Below, one piece after another: positions 35,108-45,959 of a stretch of 64,000 nucleotides of DNA (the first letter of the stretch is position 1; each line of letters starts with the position of its first letter). The position numbers and the translations under genes are program-made. The DNA lies in assembly GCA_024509875.1 (NCBI GenBank), contig JAMPIV010021219.1, forward strand, positions 558,001 to 622,000, in the 5' to 3' direction. Source of the DNA: Oreohelix idahoensis (taxonomy: Eukaryota; Mollusca; Gastropoda; Stylommatophora; Oreohelicidae). The notes under the pieces were generated by a model. It saw only the letters and a list, made by a program, of their open reading frames with translations. It did not search any database and was not told the origin of the DNA.

Positions 35108-35126
35108 TGGGGTCTTGTCCAGGGAT
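35108..35126 (+). other. primer-binding site of element 2, proline tRNA type
   Basis: TGGGGTCTTGTCCAGGGAT starts five bases after the LTR. It is close to the well-known proline-tRNA primer site TGGGGGCTCGTCCGGGAT, with two substitutions and one extra base. Confidence 0.7.
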
Positions 35127-35365
35127 AATTAGCTTATCAGTAATATTAGAATCTCCTGGTGGGAGAATTAAATCAGGGGGACAAATTGTAAAAATTAAAA
35201 TTGTCCCTTAAAATTGAAAGTGAAAATAAAAGTTGGTGAATCTTCACAGCCAGTGGTAATTAATTAGTTAACTGGCTAATTAAAATTACCTTAGTCTATA
35301 GTAATTGGAATTACTTTAGTTATTTATTGGTTGGATTTTTACCCTGATCATTGTTATTTTGTGTG

Positions 35366-38300
35366 ATGGCTGAGCTAGCAAAGTTCAGATCAGCTGCTGT
35401 GCTAACGGCGAAGGATATGGGAATGGATGGTCAGGTTTTAATTCAGTATGTAACTGCTGAATGTAACAAGTATATTGAAAGGGAAGATAGGAGGTTAGCT
35501 GAAGAGAAGAGGTTACAAATTGAGGCTGATAGAGAACTTAAGAGGCTGCAGATTGAGGCAGAAGAAAAACGACAGCAAAGGGAGTCAGAAGAAAAAAGAT
35601 TGACTGCCGAAAGGGAAGCAGAAGATAAAAGATTGACTGCCGAAAGGGAGGCAGAAGATAGAAGGTTGCAAAGGGAGCACGAATTACGACTAAGGGAGCT
35701 GGAGTTACAAGGCCATGCTCCTGAAAATGGTGCCAGCCCTTTTGCCTCAGATGCTGCAGCTAGTCAGGGTGCCTCAAACTCAGCTATGGGGTTTCATTTA
35801 GACCATTTTGTTGAAAAAGACGATGACATCGAGGGGTACCTCAGTCGTTTCGAATTATTAGCTACTACATATGGGTTAGAGAGAGAGAGAGAGAGGTGGA
35901 GTTTAAAGTTGTCACAGGGACTGAGAGGTACTTCTTATGAAGTCTTCGCAAAAATGAACAGAGAAGACCAAGACAATTATGACATGTTAAAGCAGGCTTT
36001 GTTATTGAGGTACGAAAAAAATGGTGAATTTTATCGTAAGAAATTTAGAAATGCCAAACTGTTGTCTGGGGAGACATACCACCAATTCTCTGCAAGACTG
36101 GAAACCTATTTGGAGAAATGGACTGCTCTGGGGAAGACCCAAGATCTTAAAGAGATGATCATGATAGAGCAATTGAGAGAGTCCATGGCTCCAGACATGA
36201 GAAAATTTCTCATGGAACAAGGTGCAGAGAAGTTGGGGGAGATTTTAAATGTCGCTGAGAGGTATCAGGCAGCCCAGGCAGAGGTAAGTGGCAATAAAAA
36301 GAAGCACATAGAAACTTTTAAAGCTCCACAGCCATTTAATAAATTTGAAAATAGAGAACAGGGTAATAAGGGCAGGACAAACTTTGAACGGCCAAGAAAT
36401 GACTATCGAGACAGAAACTCACAGTTCAATGACCAAAAATACAATGAAAGAAAACCGTTTAACCAAGGAAAAAGATGGTGCAAATGGTGCAAGAAAGATA
36501 ACCATAACACCGAATTTTGTAGAAGGAAACCTTCAAACATTGCTGCAATGAAGTCGGGGACTCAAAGATTAAAGGTTAATCCTAATGGACAGCAGGAACC
36601 TTATCACCCCCCAGTTTGTGAGGATGTTATTTGTAATGGGGTCACCATAAGGTGCCTTTATGATACAGGTTTGGATTATGATTCAGTTGTGAAGTCTAGC
36701 CTAGTGGACCCAAGTCAGTATACCACAGAAACAGTGGAAATACAAGGGGCGACTAAGGACATACCACTCATGACACTTCCCATCGCAAGGATAACGGTGA
36801 AAACTCGCTATGTGGAAGGAGAAATCAGAGCAGCAGTGATAGATGAACCAATCTACCCTCTGATATTGGGGTGTAGATACGTCTTCTTGGGGAATCCCGA
36901 GAGACCTGTGATCATGGCGACAGTGCAGACCAGGTCACAGAAAAAGGAGGAAGAAGGTGAACCTATAAATGCTCATCCAGAGGAGATGAGGAAGGCGCAG
37001 GCTGAGGATAGGACACTCAAGCCATGTTTTAAAAAATTGCCCAAATGCCACACACCTCCAAGCAAGGGGGAATATTTTATGAAGAACAAACTATTATACA
37101 GGAAGGCCGGAACTGGAACAAATGGTCACAACCAGCTGGTTCTTCCCACTTCATATAGGGATAAAGTGATGGAACTCGGGCATGCGATTCCCTTCAGTGG
37201 TCACATGGGGATCAGCGCCACAGGACAGCGTATAGCTTGTCATTACTTCTGGCCAGGGATAACGGAGGATATAAAAAGATATGTCAAATCCTGTCCAGAA
37301 TGTCAAAGGGTAGCTCCAAAGCACTGGACTGCTCCTGCAACTCAAGGGGAAATGCCCATAGTGGGAACACCTTTTGAGAGGGTTGCAGTGGATATTGTGG
37401 GACCTCTCACTCGGACCAAGAGGAGGAACAGTTACATCCTTACTCTGGTGGACACTTGTTCTATGTGGGGAGAGGCGGTAGCCCTGCCATCAATTGATTC
37501 AATACATGTAGCAGAGGCACTACTTACAATATTCACAAGATTAGGATTCCCGCATCAAATCTTGACTGATAATGGCTCTCAGTTCAAGGGGAAACTAACG
37601 GAAGAAGTTTTTAAGCTATTTCAAGCCAGACACTTTCATTGTAGTCCGTACCATCCGCAAGGGAACGGCCAGGTAGAGAGGTTTAATGGGACTCTCATTT
37701 CTATCCTGAGGAAGCTGGCACACGAAAAACCGGATCTGTGGGATCAATTCCTGCCCGCCGCGTTGTTTGCGTATCGGGAGGTACCACATAGTTCAACCGG
37801 GATGGCTCCCGCAACTCTGCTATTTGGGAGGCCAATAAAAGGTCCATTAGAAGCGTTATTAAGGACCTGGACAGATGAGAAGGCAGAAGAGACTGTTACC
37901 TCATCTTATCAATACGTGAACGAACTGACCACTCGTCTGAAAGCTGGATGGAAACTGGCAAATGATAATTTGAGACAAGCCAGGAAGAAACATGCAGCAT
38001 ATTTTAATAGGAAGGCAAAGGACAGAGAGCTAGCTGTGGGAGAGAAGGTGCTTCTTCTACTACCCGGCAGCCAGAATAAATTACAAATTGGATGGCAAGG
38101 TCCATATACGGTTCTAGAGAAGGTGTCTAGAACAAACTATAAAATTGACAAAAAGGGGAAGGAGAAAGTTTATCATGTAAACCTTTTAAAGAAGTATCTG
38201 GACAGACCACTCCAGGAAAGCACCCCCTTACTGACCTTGGCTATCGCAACTCAAATGCAAAAGGAACCACTCACCTCGCATGAATACCCATTACATCCTT

Positions 38301-39220
38301 GTGAAACAGCGGCACAAGTAAAAGTCAGTAAGCACCTGACTAAAAATCAGAGGGAGAGAGTTCAACAGGTTCTGGAGGAACATACAGATGTATTAACAGA
38401 TAAACCAGGACATACAAATTTGCTACAGTATGACATGAAACTGGTAGATTCAAACCCAATCTGTATGAGAGCCTATTCTATTCCGTTCGCGAAGGAGAAG
38501 GCATTGAAGGAAGAAATAGATTATTTGTTGAAGGAGGGGATTATTTCACACAGTGAATCATCTTTTAGCTCCAGTGTCGTTTTGTTGAGAAAACCGTCTG
38601 GGGAACACAGACTGTGCATAGATTACAGGAAACTGAATGCTGTCACAGAAGGACAAGTGGATCCATTACCAGACACAAAACAGTTATTTGCCAGATTAAA
38701 CAAGGCAAAATACTTTTCAAAGGTGGATCTTAGTAAAGGCTATTACCAGATTCCAGTGAAGCCTGAAGTGAGACCTTATTTAGCGTTTAGCACATCGGAA
38801 GGACATTATGAATTCAACATGCTACCATTCGGACTGAAAAATGCTCCGAGTGTATTTTCAAGGATGATGCGCAAATTGTTGGATCCCCTGAATAACCCAT
38901 GTATCACGAATTTCATGGATGATATTCTCGTCGCCACAGAGACATTTGAAGAACACATTGACGCTCTAAAAATGTTATTTGATAGGCTTAGGGAGGCGAA
39001 CTTAACTGCTAGGCCAACAAAATGTTGTATTGGATGCAAAGAGTTGGAATTCTTGGGACACACTGTATATCAGGGTAACATGACCCCTGATCCCAAGAAC
39101 TTGGAAAAACTGCAGAGAGCACCTAGACCACAAACAAAAAAGGACGTGCGATCATTCGTGTCGTTATGCGGATTTTATCAAAAGTATATCAAAATTTTAA
39201 CTCTATTTGTGCTCCTCTGA
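35366..39220 (+). CDS. gag-protease-integrase-RT polyprotein of element 2
   Basis: About 1284 codons from the ATG at 35366 (MAELAKFRSAAVLTAKDMGM). Order: charged coiled coil (about 35-120), capsid-like region (about 130-330, FHLDHFVEKDDDIEGYLSRF), CCHC zinc knuckle CKWCKKDNHNTEFC (372-385), aspartic protease with YDTG (Asp 433), integrase zinc finger HAIPFSGHMG to CPECQ (about 605-645), integrase core with DIVGPL (Asp 676), TDNGSQF (Asp 735) and VERFNGT (Glu 771), a KVYHVNLLKKYLDRP segment, then RT with IDYRKLNAVT, KVDLSKGYYQIP and FMDD (1183-1186). Unlike element 1, gag and pol share one frame. The frame fails near 39191-39194, in an A run, and stops in the connection region; RNase H continues in the next frame. 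Confidence 0.95.
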   Translation: MAELAKFRSAAVLTAKDMGMDGQVLIQYVTAECNKYIEREDRRLAEEKRLQIEADRELKRLQIEAEEKRQQRESEEKRLTAEREAEDKRLTAEREAEDRRLQREHELRLRELELQGHAPENGASPFASDAAASQGASNSAMGFHLDHFVEKDDDIEGYLSRFELLATTYGLERERERWSLKLSQGLRGTSYEVFAKMNREDQDNYDMLKQALLLRYEKNGEFYRKKFRNAKLLSGETYHQFSARLETYLEKWTALGKTQDLKEMIMIEQLRESMAPDMRKFLMEQGAEKLGEILNVAERYQAAQAEVSGNKKKHIETFKAPQPFNKFENREQGNKGRTNFERPRNDYRDRNSQFNDQKYNERKPFNQGKRWCKWCKKDNHNTEFCRRKPSNIAAMKSGTQRLKVNPNGQQEPYHPPVCEDVICNGVTIRCLYDTGLDYDSVVKSSLVDPSQYTTETVEIQGATKDIPLMTLPIARITVKTRYVEGEIRAAVIDEPIYPLILGCRYVFLGNPERPVIMATVQTRSQKKEEEGEPINAHPEEMRKAQAEDRTLKPCFKKLPKCHTPPSKGEYFMKNKLLYRKAGTGTNGHNQLVLPTSYRDKVMELGHAIPFSGHMGISATGQRIACHYFWPGITEDIKRYVKSCPECQRVAPKHWTAPATQGEMPIVGTPFERVAVDIVGPLTRTKRRNSYILTLVDTCSMWGEAVALPSIDSIHVAEALLTIFTRLGFPHQILTDNGSQFKGKLTEEVFKLFQARHFHCSPYHPQGNGQVERFNGTLISILRKLAHEKPDLWDQFLPAALFAYREVPHSSTGMAPATLLFGRPIKGPLEALLRTWTDEKAEETVTSSYQYVNELTTRLKAGWKLANDNLRQARKKHAAYFNRKAKDRELAVGEKVLLLLPGSQNKLQIGWQGPYTVLEKVSRTNYKIDKKGKEKVYHVNLLKKYLDRPLQESTPLLTLAIATQMQKEPLTSHEYPLHPCETAAQVKVSKHLTKNQRERVQQVLEEHTDVLTDKPGHTNLLQYDMKLVDSNPICMRAYSIPFAKEKALKEEIDYLLKEGIISHSESSFSSSVVLLRKPSGEHRLCIDYRKLNAVTEGQVDPLPDTKQLFARLNKAKYFSKVDLSKGYYQIPVKPEVRPYLAFSTSEGHYEFNMLPFGLKNAPSVFSRMMRKLLDPLNNPCITNFMDDILVATETFEEHIDALKMLFDRLREANLTARPTKCCIGCKELEFLGHTVYQGNMTPDPKNLEKLQRAPRPQTKKDVRSFVSLCGFYQKYIKILTLFVLL

Positions 39221-39735
39221 CTGATCTGACTCGCAAGGGACTTCCAGATAAAATTATTTGGACTGCGCAATGTGAATTAGCTTTCCAAGAATTAAAGGAA
39301 AAACTCACTAGCAAGCCTATTCTCAAATTGCCTGATTTGACACAGGACTTTGTGGTGAGAACAGATGCAAGTAATGTAGGCCTCGGGGCGGCCTTGTTGC
39401 AGAGGTCATCTTCACCCGATGGGGAACTGAACCCAGTCGCTTATGCAAGCCGCAAATTGAATAAAGCGGAACAAGGATATTCCACAAGCGAAAAGGAATG
39501 TTTAGCGTTAATCTGGGCAATAAAGAAGTTCCAAATCTATCTGTATGGTAGGACTTTTGTGGTCCAGACGGATCATCAGCCCCTCGTATTCTTATCTCAG
39601 GCTAAGCATGAAAACGCAAGACTGTTGAGGTGGTCTTTATTACTGCAACCTTATCAGTTTATTATCCAATATATCCCAGGGTCATTGAATGTCGGTGCAG
39701 ATTTCCTCAGTCGGCACCCCTGTGATCAAAATTAG
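39166..39735 (+). CDS. RNase H of element 2
   Basis: About 190 codons continuing the polyprotein after a one-base frame change. The connection region (FNSICAPLTDLTRKG) is followed by RNase H with RTDASNVGLG, STSEKECLALIWA and QTDHQPLVFL, containing the expected Asp, Glu and Asp, then DFLSRHPCDQ near the stop. Upstream frame similarity fits one missing A at 39191-39194, so the break is either a recent mutation or a homopolymer read error. No integrase follows before the LTR. Confidence 0.92.
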   Translation: MRILSKVYQNFNSICAPLTDLTRKGLPDKIIWTAQCELAFQELKEKLTSKPILKLPDLTQDFVVRTDASNVGLGAALLQRSSSPDGELNPVAYASRKLNKAEQGYSTSEKECLALIWAIKKFQIYLYGRTFVVQTDHQPLVFLSQAKHENARLLRWSLLLQPYQFIIQYIPGSLNVGADFLSRHPCDQN

Positions 39736-39810
39736 AGTAGTGGTAGGCGTGAGGAGAGATTTTATCTATGTGTATCACTGGTTTTGGAACTTGCCGTAGT
39801 GCATGTTCTC

Positions 39811-39821
39811 AGGTGGGGACA
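39811..39821 (+). other. polypurine tract of element 2
   Basis: AGGTGGGGACA immediately upstream of TGTGTGATGATGTCACC, the probable LTR start. Confidence 0.6.
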
Positions 39822-42174
39822 TGTGTGATGATGTCACCATGATACAACGTTAAAATATCTCCAAAATTAACGATGAAATGTAGGGTTAAAGATAATGCGT
39901 AAGATACTAGGAGACATGCTCGCCCATGCCAGCCCTTCCCACCGCCATTTAAAACTAACAAGTTAGAAGTGCAGACGAAACGTTTACCCTTTGTAGACGG
40001 GAGAGAACGGAGGACACAAAAAAGGAAAAATATGACTGAACACGTGTTTGAAGTTCGAACGGCAAAAAGACGCAAGTGGGGGTGAAAAGACAAAAAATTC
40101 ACGTCCCTAGTTGACATAAAGTAAGGAAATGGACAAGAAACGGACAATAGCTCTTGATCGAGACAGTCATTTCGTGGGCGTGTTTCGATACTTGGTCTTT
40201 ATTTGAATGCCGCGGCAAAACACATGAGGGAAGGTTCTCGAACAAATTTCAAAAATTAAACTTGAGAAAAAATATGTTTTTTCTTAATACTAAAGTTATG
40301 AAAATAAAACCTAGCTAGTTTGATAGCCCATCTTGAGCAGAGAAATAATATGCTTCCATTTATACAGACGGATAGATAATAAAGAAGATATTGACAAAAG
40401 ACTGTATTGTTCATATCATACAAGCGAATGCACTGTTAACCCATTGTCACTAAAAGTTACCAAAATCTTGGCCTTGAGTCTACAAACGTAAAAATCGAGC
40501 TGTAATTAAAGAGAGGAAATGTGGTGGAGCATTGTAGCTAAAAATAACTTAGGCAGCAGATTCGTGTAGGAAATGCATGTAAAACCAAGTGTGTTTTTAT
40601 GAAAAAACAAGTAGAGACAGACGGACTAACAGACCGTAATACATACTTGACTGAGATTTGACTGAAGTGACTTTTGGTTGAAGATTTGAAAGCAAGGGGG
40701 GAAGTCGGCGATTGGTCAACGCATTTTATAGTAGCGGGATAGAGAGGTGAAAGTTTGCCATTCGACATAAGTCTGTTCAGAGACGCAGTTTGAATCCCTG
40801 ATGGTGTTGATTCCATACGAATATAACTATATAGTGGGACGCCATCATACGGCCAGCAGCTCAGCTGAGTTTTGCTAGCAAACTTTAACTGTGTTCTCAA
40901 TTCTGAATTCTGGTAAGAATGAACAATATTTATTCTGTATATTTTAATAATTCGAGTGATTGATACTGCCATATTATAAAAATGATTACGACAAGTAAGT
41001 GTTCGCTCTAGATCCCCAGCCCTAGATCAGGGTCTAGAGACATACATACAAAGAAAAAATATAGGCACGCCTAACTGAAACTATGGAAAAGGATCTAGTG
41101 TTGAGATCAGTGGAACATATCACCTATCTTATTTAATAGCAGGAAGCTATTGAACATATCTCAGATGTAATGTAGTCTTGGGGAACTAATACTATGTGAA
41201 ACCAACTTGGTAAGATGTGCTGTGTGGTCAGAGAGATCTGACCCAGTCTATGTGGTGTTGTTGTTGTGTAGTGTTGTGTGCAGAAGTGGTTCAGGAAGTA
41301 GAGTTCTGACACATGACCAATACTTTTGTTTCAGAACTGTGAGTTTCTATTTGGCACCAAAGCGGTGTCAAATGCTGTAGTAATATATACAAGTGTGGAC
41401 CAGAACAGTCTATCATTGTGTCAGAGCAGCCGTATATTGCCCCCAGCACGGAGAGGTGGGGCCACAAGACTTTTGTACAGGATCGACGCAGGCGAGATAA
41501 GTTATATCTGGCCTGCTGAACTTTCACCAACGAAATTTTCAACTAAATTATCCCTAATTCAACATTAATAAAGCCATGACATTGGGGAAATTAAACTATA
41601 TATATTTATCCCTTAAGTCAACGGATAATGTTTGGCAGTCATAGACTGGGAGTGATTACACCATCCCAACAGCATATCTAGTAATAAGTTCTCCTGTGAC
41701 TATCTTAATATAATTATTATTAACCAGTCATTTGAAATAATTAAGTACACATTTTCCATTTTATTATGTCATATGATTTTGCATTCCATTTATGATTCCA
41801 TAATATTTCTTATGTTCTGGCCAACTAAACATTTGGTTCAGAACAAAATAAATTTATCAAAAGATTTAACTGTAAAAACTAAAATAGCCTGCGTTAGTTC
41901 AGTGTGTTATAAATTTTATTAATATTATTAGACTTCTTAAATATCTGTGTGTGTGTGTGTGTGTGTAATTTACCACAACACATTACATATCAGTACCCTA
42001 GTTTTTTAACGTAGCCACATTCATTAGTAAAAAAAGATATGTGTGAGGTCGTAAGTGGTAGTAAGAAGGGCCTTCTGTAATTCACATCTACATTTATCTC
42101 AGGAGCCTTCACAGCTGACCTCATACATCACACTAGGTGACATCATCCATACAATACCATCAAAATCCACTACA
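39822..42174 (+). repeat. 3' LTR of element 2
   Basis: About 2.35 kb; the start is placed after the purine tract at TGTGTGATG or at TGTCACC ten bases on. The last 1.1 kb differs from the 5' LTR at only about half a dozen positions plus one base-pair repeat length difference in a GT run near 41946. The 5' third differs by many small indels. Confidence 0.8.
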
Positions 42175-42179
42175 CCATC

Positions 42180-43022
42180 GACCGGCAGTTGAGAGAGGGA
42201 AAGAACAGTTTTCTTCTACAAGACAGATTCTGTGCAGGCCTTATTGGCACACATAACATGGTGTCTGAACAGTTTGTAGTTAAACTCACTTCAATTGCGC
42301 GGCATTTGTGGACTCCGGGAAGAATTTTGACAGTTTAGTTGACTCTGGAGGTTGATGGAGGAAGCTATGGTTCATCAACCTAACACAGATAACATATTAA
42401 AATATGGAGTGCCCAGTTCTTCAGGTGGACAAATTGTGATGCGCTTTGGGATTGAAACTGGAATGTGGCGGGGGCTCTTGCCACAATTTCTCGCTTTGCT
42501 GGTTGTCAGTTGGATTATACAAACAGCGACATCAACCAACATATGTTTAATGATGCCGATTTAGTGCATGCTGGTATTAAAATAATTTAAAAACTCGTGT
42601 ATGGAGAGAGATGATGAAAGAAAACAAACATAAAAGTTAGTAGAGCTACCTTCTGAAACAAGGTGATGATTGTAGCGACACAAGCAGACCACTCTGGAAA
42701 TGTCCCTGTAAATATTAATCTTTAGGATTTATCGCATCTATGTAGTTCTATACCTAAGATTCACAAACGGGGAATCACCTAAATATCCGAGGACGAAAAA
42801 AAAGCAACCAATCAGAGGGGCGGAAAAGAGCCAATCAAACGCAGAGGAGCGAAAGTGAGAAATTCGTCGGCACGAAAAAAGGAGATTCAGTTTCAGATAG
42901 ATTAAACCAATCGGATGTCTGCGAGGGAGATCCAATCAAACTCAGGCTCAACCAAATTCACACGGACCGGGGAACTGTATATACGCTCGCTAAGATTCAA
43001 TTCCGGACTCTCAAAATTTCAC
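42180..43022. other. no gene recognised
   Basis: Short open frames only, none with a recognisable domain. Confidence 0.45.
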
Positions 43023-43863
43023 ATCAAGATCTCATAGTTGAGAATACGTCCAGCGGACTGACCCACTGGATTCCATTTCTGTTGTGTGTTGTCGATGATC
43101 TCATAACCCAGTCTATTGCTAGTAAGAAAAGAAATGGAGACAAGAGGCATCCCTGTCGCACTCCTGTTCTTATCCCAAACGGTTCTGTAAGCTGTCCTTC
43201 GTGAAGAACTCTGCATCTCATGTCTTCATATGTTTTCTTTATTAAATTAATGATCTTCAGGGGAACTCCATAATGCCTCATCAATTTCCAAAGTGATTCT
43301 CTGTCTACACTGTCAAATGCCTTTTCGTAGTCCACAAATCCGATGTATAGCGGTGAATTCCATTCCAGACTTTGTTCAACTATTATTCTCAAAGTGGCTA
43401 TCTGGTCTGTACATGATTTGTTTTGTCGAAAACCTGCTTGTTCATCTCTCAGTTTCTTGTCTATGGACTCTTTTAATCTCTCAAGGATAATCCTGTTTAA
43501 TACTTTTCCTGGCACTGATAGTAACATTATTCTTCTATAATTTGTGCACTCTTGTAAGTTTTCCTTCTTAGGCAACTTAACCAGATATCCTTCCTTCCAT
43601 TCTGCTAGTATCTCTTCCTTTTCCCAGACTTTACCAAGTAATTTATATAACATCTCTGTAGCCGTGTCGATATCTGCTTTGATGGCCTCTGCTGGAATGC
43701 CATCAGGTCCAGACGCTTTTCCATCTCTTAGAAGCTTTATGACTTTCTTTATTTCTTCCTTCGTTGGTCTTTCACCGTTAATTTGTAGCTCTTCTTCTGC
43801 TGGCTGGATGTCCGGGGGGTTTTGTGGAGCGGGTCTATTGAGAAGGTCCTCAAAATATTCGAG
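43023..43863 (-). pseudogene. RTE-like LINE, reverse transcriptase fragment
   Basis: Minus-strand coding with, in order, EYFEDLLNRPAPQNPPDIQP, the GKASGPDGIPAEAIKADI region, WKEGYLVKLPKKEN with SVPGKVLNRIILERL, DEQAGFRQNKSCTDQI, the RT motif FVDYEKAFDSVDRESLW and RTGVRQGCLLSPFLFLLAID. It therefore covers RT motifs 1 to 4 but stops at HNRNGIQW, just before YADD. The block at 53-54 kb begins at the equivalent codon. Same family as 14303-15440. A few frame changes are present outside 43024-43653. Confidence 0.9.
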
Positions 43864-44894
43864 TAACAGTTATAAATTTTTTTTCTTTATGTGTGGAATT
43901 TAAAAATATTTAATATTTTAAATCGGTGGGGATAATAAACGAGCTGCATTTCGCATCAACTATTAATAGAGACACCCTTGGAGCATAGGATAGGTCTACC
44001 GAGAAGGTGACTTACCTAACAGTTCTCTTCTACATCTACCATCTAGAACTGTGCAGTTAACTACCTGACTTGTCCTGTACCATCCGTACCACTAGTTCAC
44101 CAGCTCTCTTCTCCATTTATGGAAACTATATTTTTGTTTTCTATCTAACTTCCATCTCATGTCTCTACATTCTCAGCGTGACCTACATGTTCGATGTCAC
44201 ACGGTGCTATACTCCAGAATACAGGTCGCCTTCACGATCTCTGCCCATTTTTCTTGCCTTTAATTTTCAGATCTATGAAGTTAATGATTGTACAAATATG
44301 TGTCTAGCCACGCACTGGGAAGAGATTTTCAATAATTGGTAATAATAGTGTAAACCGTTCCTGTAACAAAAAAGCTGAAAATGACATTAACAAAAGAAGA
44401 AAATACGGAAGTTGAAAATGGAGGCGTAGTAGCTGATAGAATGAGAAGGATACAGAGGGTGAATAAGGAGAAAGAAACAAACAAAAAACAAAGACAAAGA
44501 AAGAAGTATAAAAAAATAAGGTTGGGCTATGATGAGAAAATGTAAGAGAAAGAGGGAAAAAAAGGAAATAAAGATAAGTAAAAGGAGACACAAGGCGACG
44601 CGTAAAGAAGAAACGAGGAGTACAATGAGGAGATAAGTCATGTGATAAATAAGACCAAACAGAATAAATAAATGTTAGGGCTAAGGAAGGTGAGGTGTCC
44701 TCCAGTGACAAAAAAAAAACAACAACACTTTGACGTCGAGAAGTAAATCACGGATTTCATGCAGACAGACAGACACACACATATAATAGTGACTGCCACT
44801 GTGGCTATCAGCTTCAGGCATGCCCTGCAGTATTTATCAAATACTGAACCTTCTTAAGTCAAGGGACGAAGACAAGAGGTTTCGTAACGTAGGG
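43864..44894. other. no gene recognised
   Basis: A purine-rich stretch at about 44380-44660 yields long open frames on the minus strand by composition alone. Confidence 0.45.
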
Positions 44895-45225
44895 TGGTGA
44901 CTAGAGGAAGCTGAGAATTGATATCATTTAGAGAAAGAGACGATAGGATACAAAGTTAAAGCTGTGAACTGATCTCACTTAGAGAAATAGATGACAGGAT
45001 ACGAAGTTAGAGGTGAGAACTGATATCACTTAAGGAAAGAGACGACATGATACAAAGTTAAAGCTGAGAACTGATATCACTTAGAGAAAGAGACGATAGG
45101 ATACAAAGCTGAAACTGTGAAGCTGATATCACTTAGAGAAAGAGACGATAGGATACATAGCTGAAACTGTGAACTGATATCACTTAGATTAAGAGATGAC
45201 ACGATGCAAAGCTGATGCTCTGAAG
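44895..45225. repeat. tandem repeat, 51-52 bp unit
   Basis: Six diverged copies of a unit around GAACTGATATCACTTAGAG, with the GATATCA landmark at 44920, 44971 (as GATCTCA), 45022, 45073, 45124 and 45176. The constant spacing supports tandem amplification. Confidence 0.92.
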
Positions 45226-45959
45226 CTGTGCTTCGCGTGACATTCATTGTTTGAGAATGCGATATCTAGAGTACAAATAAAACTTATGAGAAAACTTTAT
45301 TCTGAGAATAACAAACAAATACGTAACAGCTGTGCATAAATACGGTATCAGAATATAAATTGAGGAACACTAGACAAATGAAGACAAGATGATGAGACAT
45401 TACAATATGAGCGCGAAGAGAAAACATTATGCAATGACTATCAAATCAACACAAACAAAAAACAATGCATAAATCAAGAAAAGTCTAGAATATCCGACCA
45501 GGAAAACATGACAATGACGTAACACTGACTGGAAATGTGGAGCCACAAATAACAAGAATGTCCAGGCGATAACGATAAAGCGGTTCCTAAAATGGCCATT
45601 CTCTGACGTCAGTAACGGACCACGCCGCACTTTAAAACAGCTTGTATTTATTTATTTTCAGGTGCACAAGTATGACACAAAAAGACTAGATTCTCATTGC
45701 TGTCTTGAGTTTTATTTGTTTACATATTTTAAAAACTTTGTTTATCCGTCTGTTTGATAACAAATAAATATTTTAATATTTGTTTGTCTGTTGGTGGAAT
45801 AATGCTGTCTTTAAGAAAACAGAAGCAAAGAATGATTTTGGTTAACCATAGTTGTTGTCCGACACTTAATGGGAAGGTAGGGGTCTGGAAGTGGGGAGAA
45901 TAGACTCATTCACAACTTGATTATTATTATTATTATCAATTAATGTTTTCTTCCTTTTT
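45226..45959. other. no gene recognised
   Basis: AT-rich sequence with a short (ATT)n run near 45920. Confidence 0.45.

Larger units (their letters stand above)
32559..42174 (+). mobile_element. LTR retrotransposon, Gmr1-type domain order (element 2)
   Basis: Plus-strand element with two long near-matching LTRs, a proline-type primer-binding site, one long gag-protease-integrase-RT frame, an RNase H frame and a purine tract. The right end is firm (LTR ends CCACTACA at 42174). The left end is a proposal: CCATC followed by TGTCAC at 32554-32564 pairs with CCATC at 42175-42179, but the first several hundred bases of the LTRs align poorly. Integrase precedes RT, as in element 1. Confidence 0.82.

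Noticed and set aside
33516..41568. Matching small open frames in both LTRs of element 2 (for example 34221-34472 and 41291-41542)
   Set aside because: They are repeated because the LTRs are repeated. No domain is visible, and overlapping frames on the other strand are equally well preserved.
42255..42285. TGGTGTCTGAACAG as another primer-binding site
   Set aside because: No LTR end precedes it and no element follows; a chance match to a TGG-starting motif.
44304..44711. 135-codon minus-strand frame with many Phe, Leu and Ser, resembling a membrane protein
   Set aside because: Comes from a purine-rich plus strand and two overlapping frames give equally hydrophobic products; no start context or similarity.
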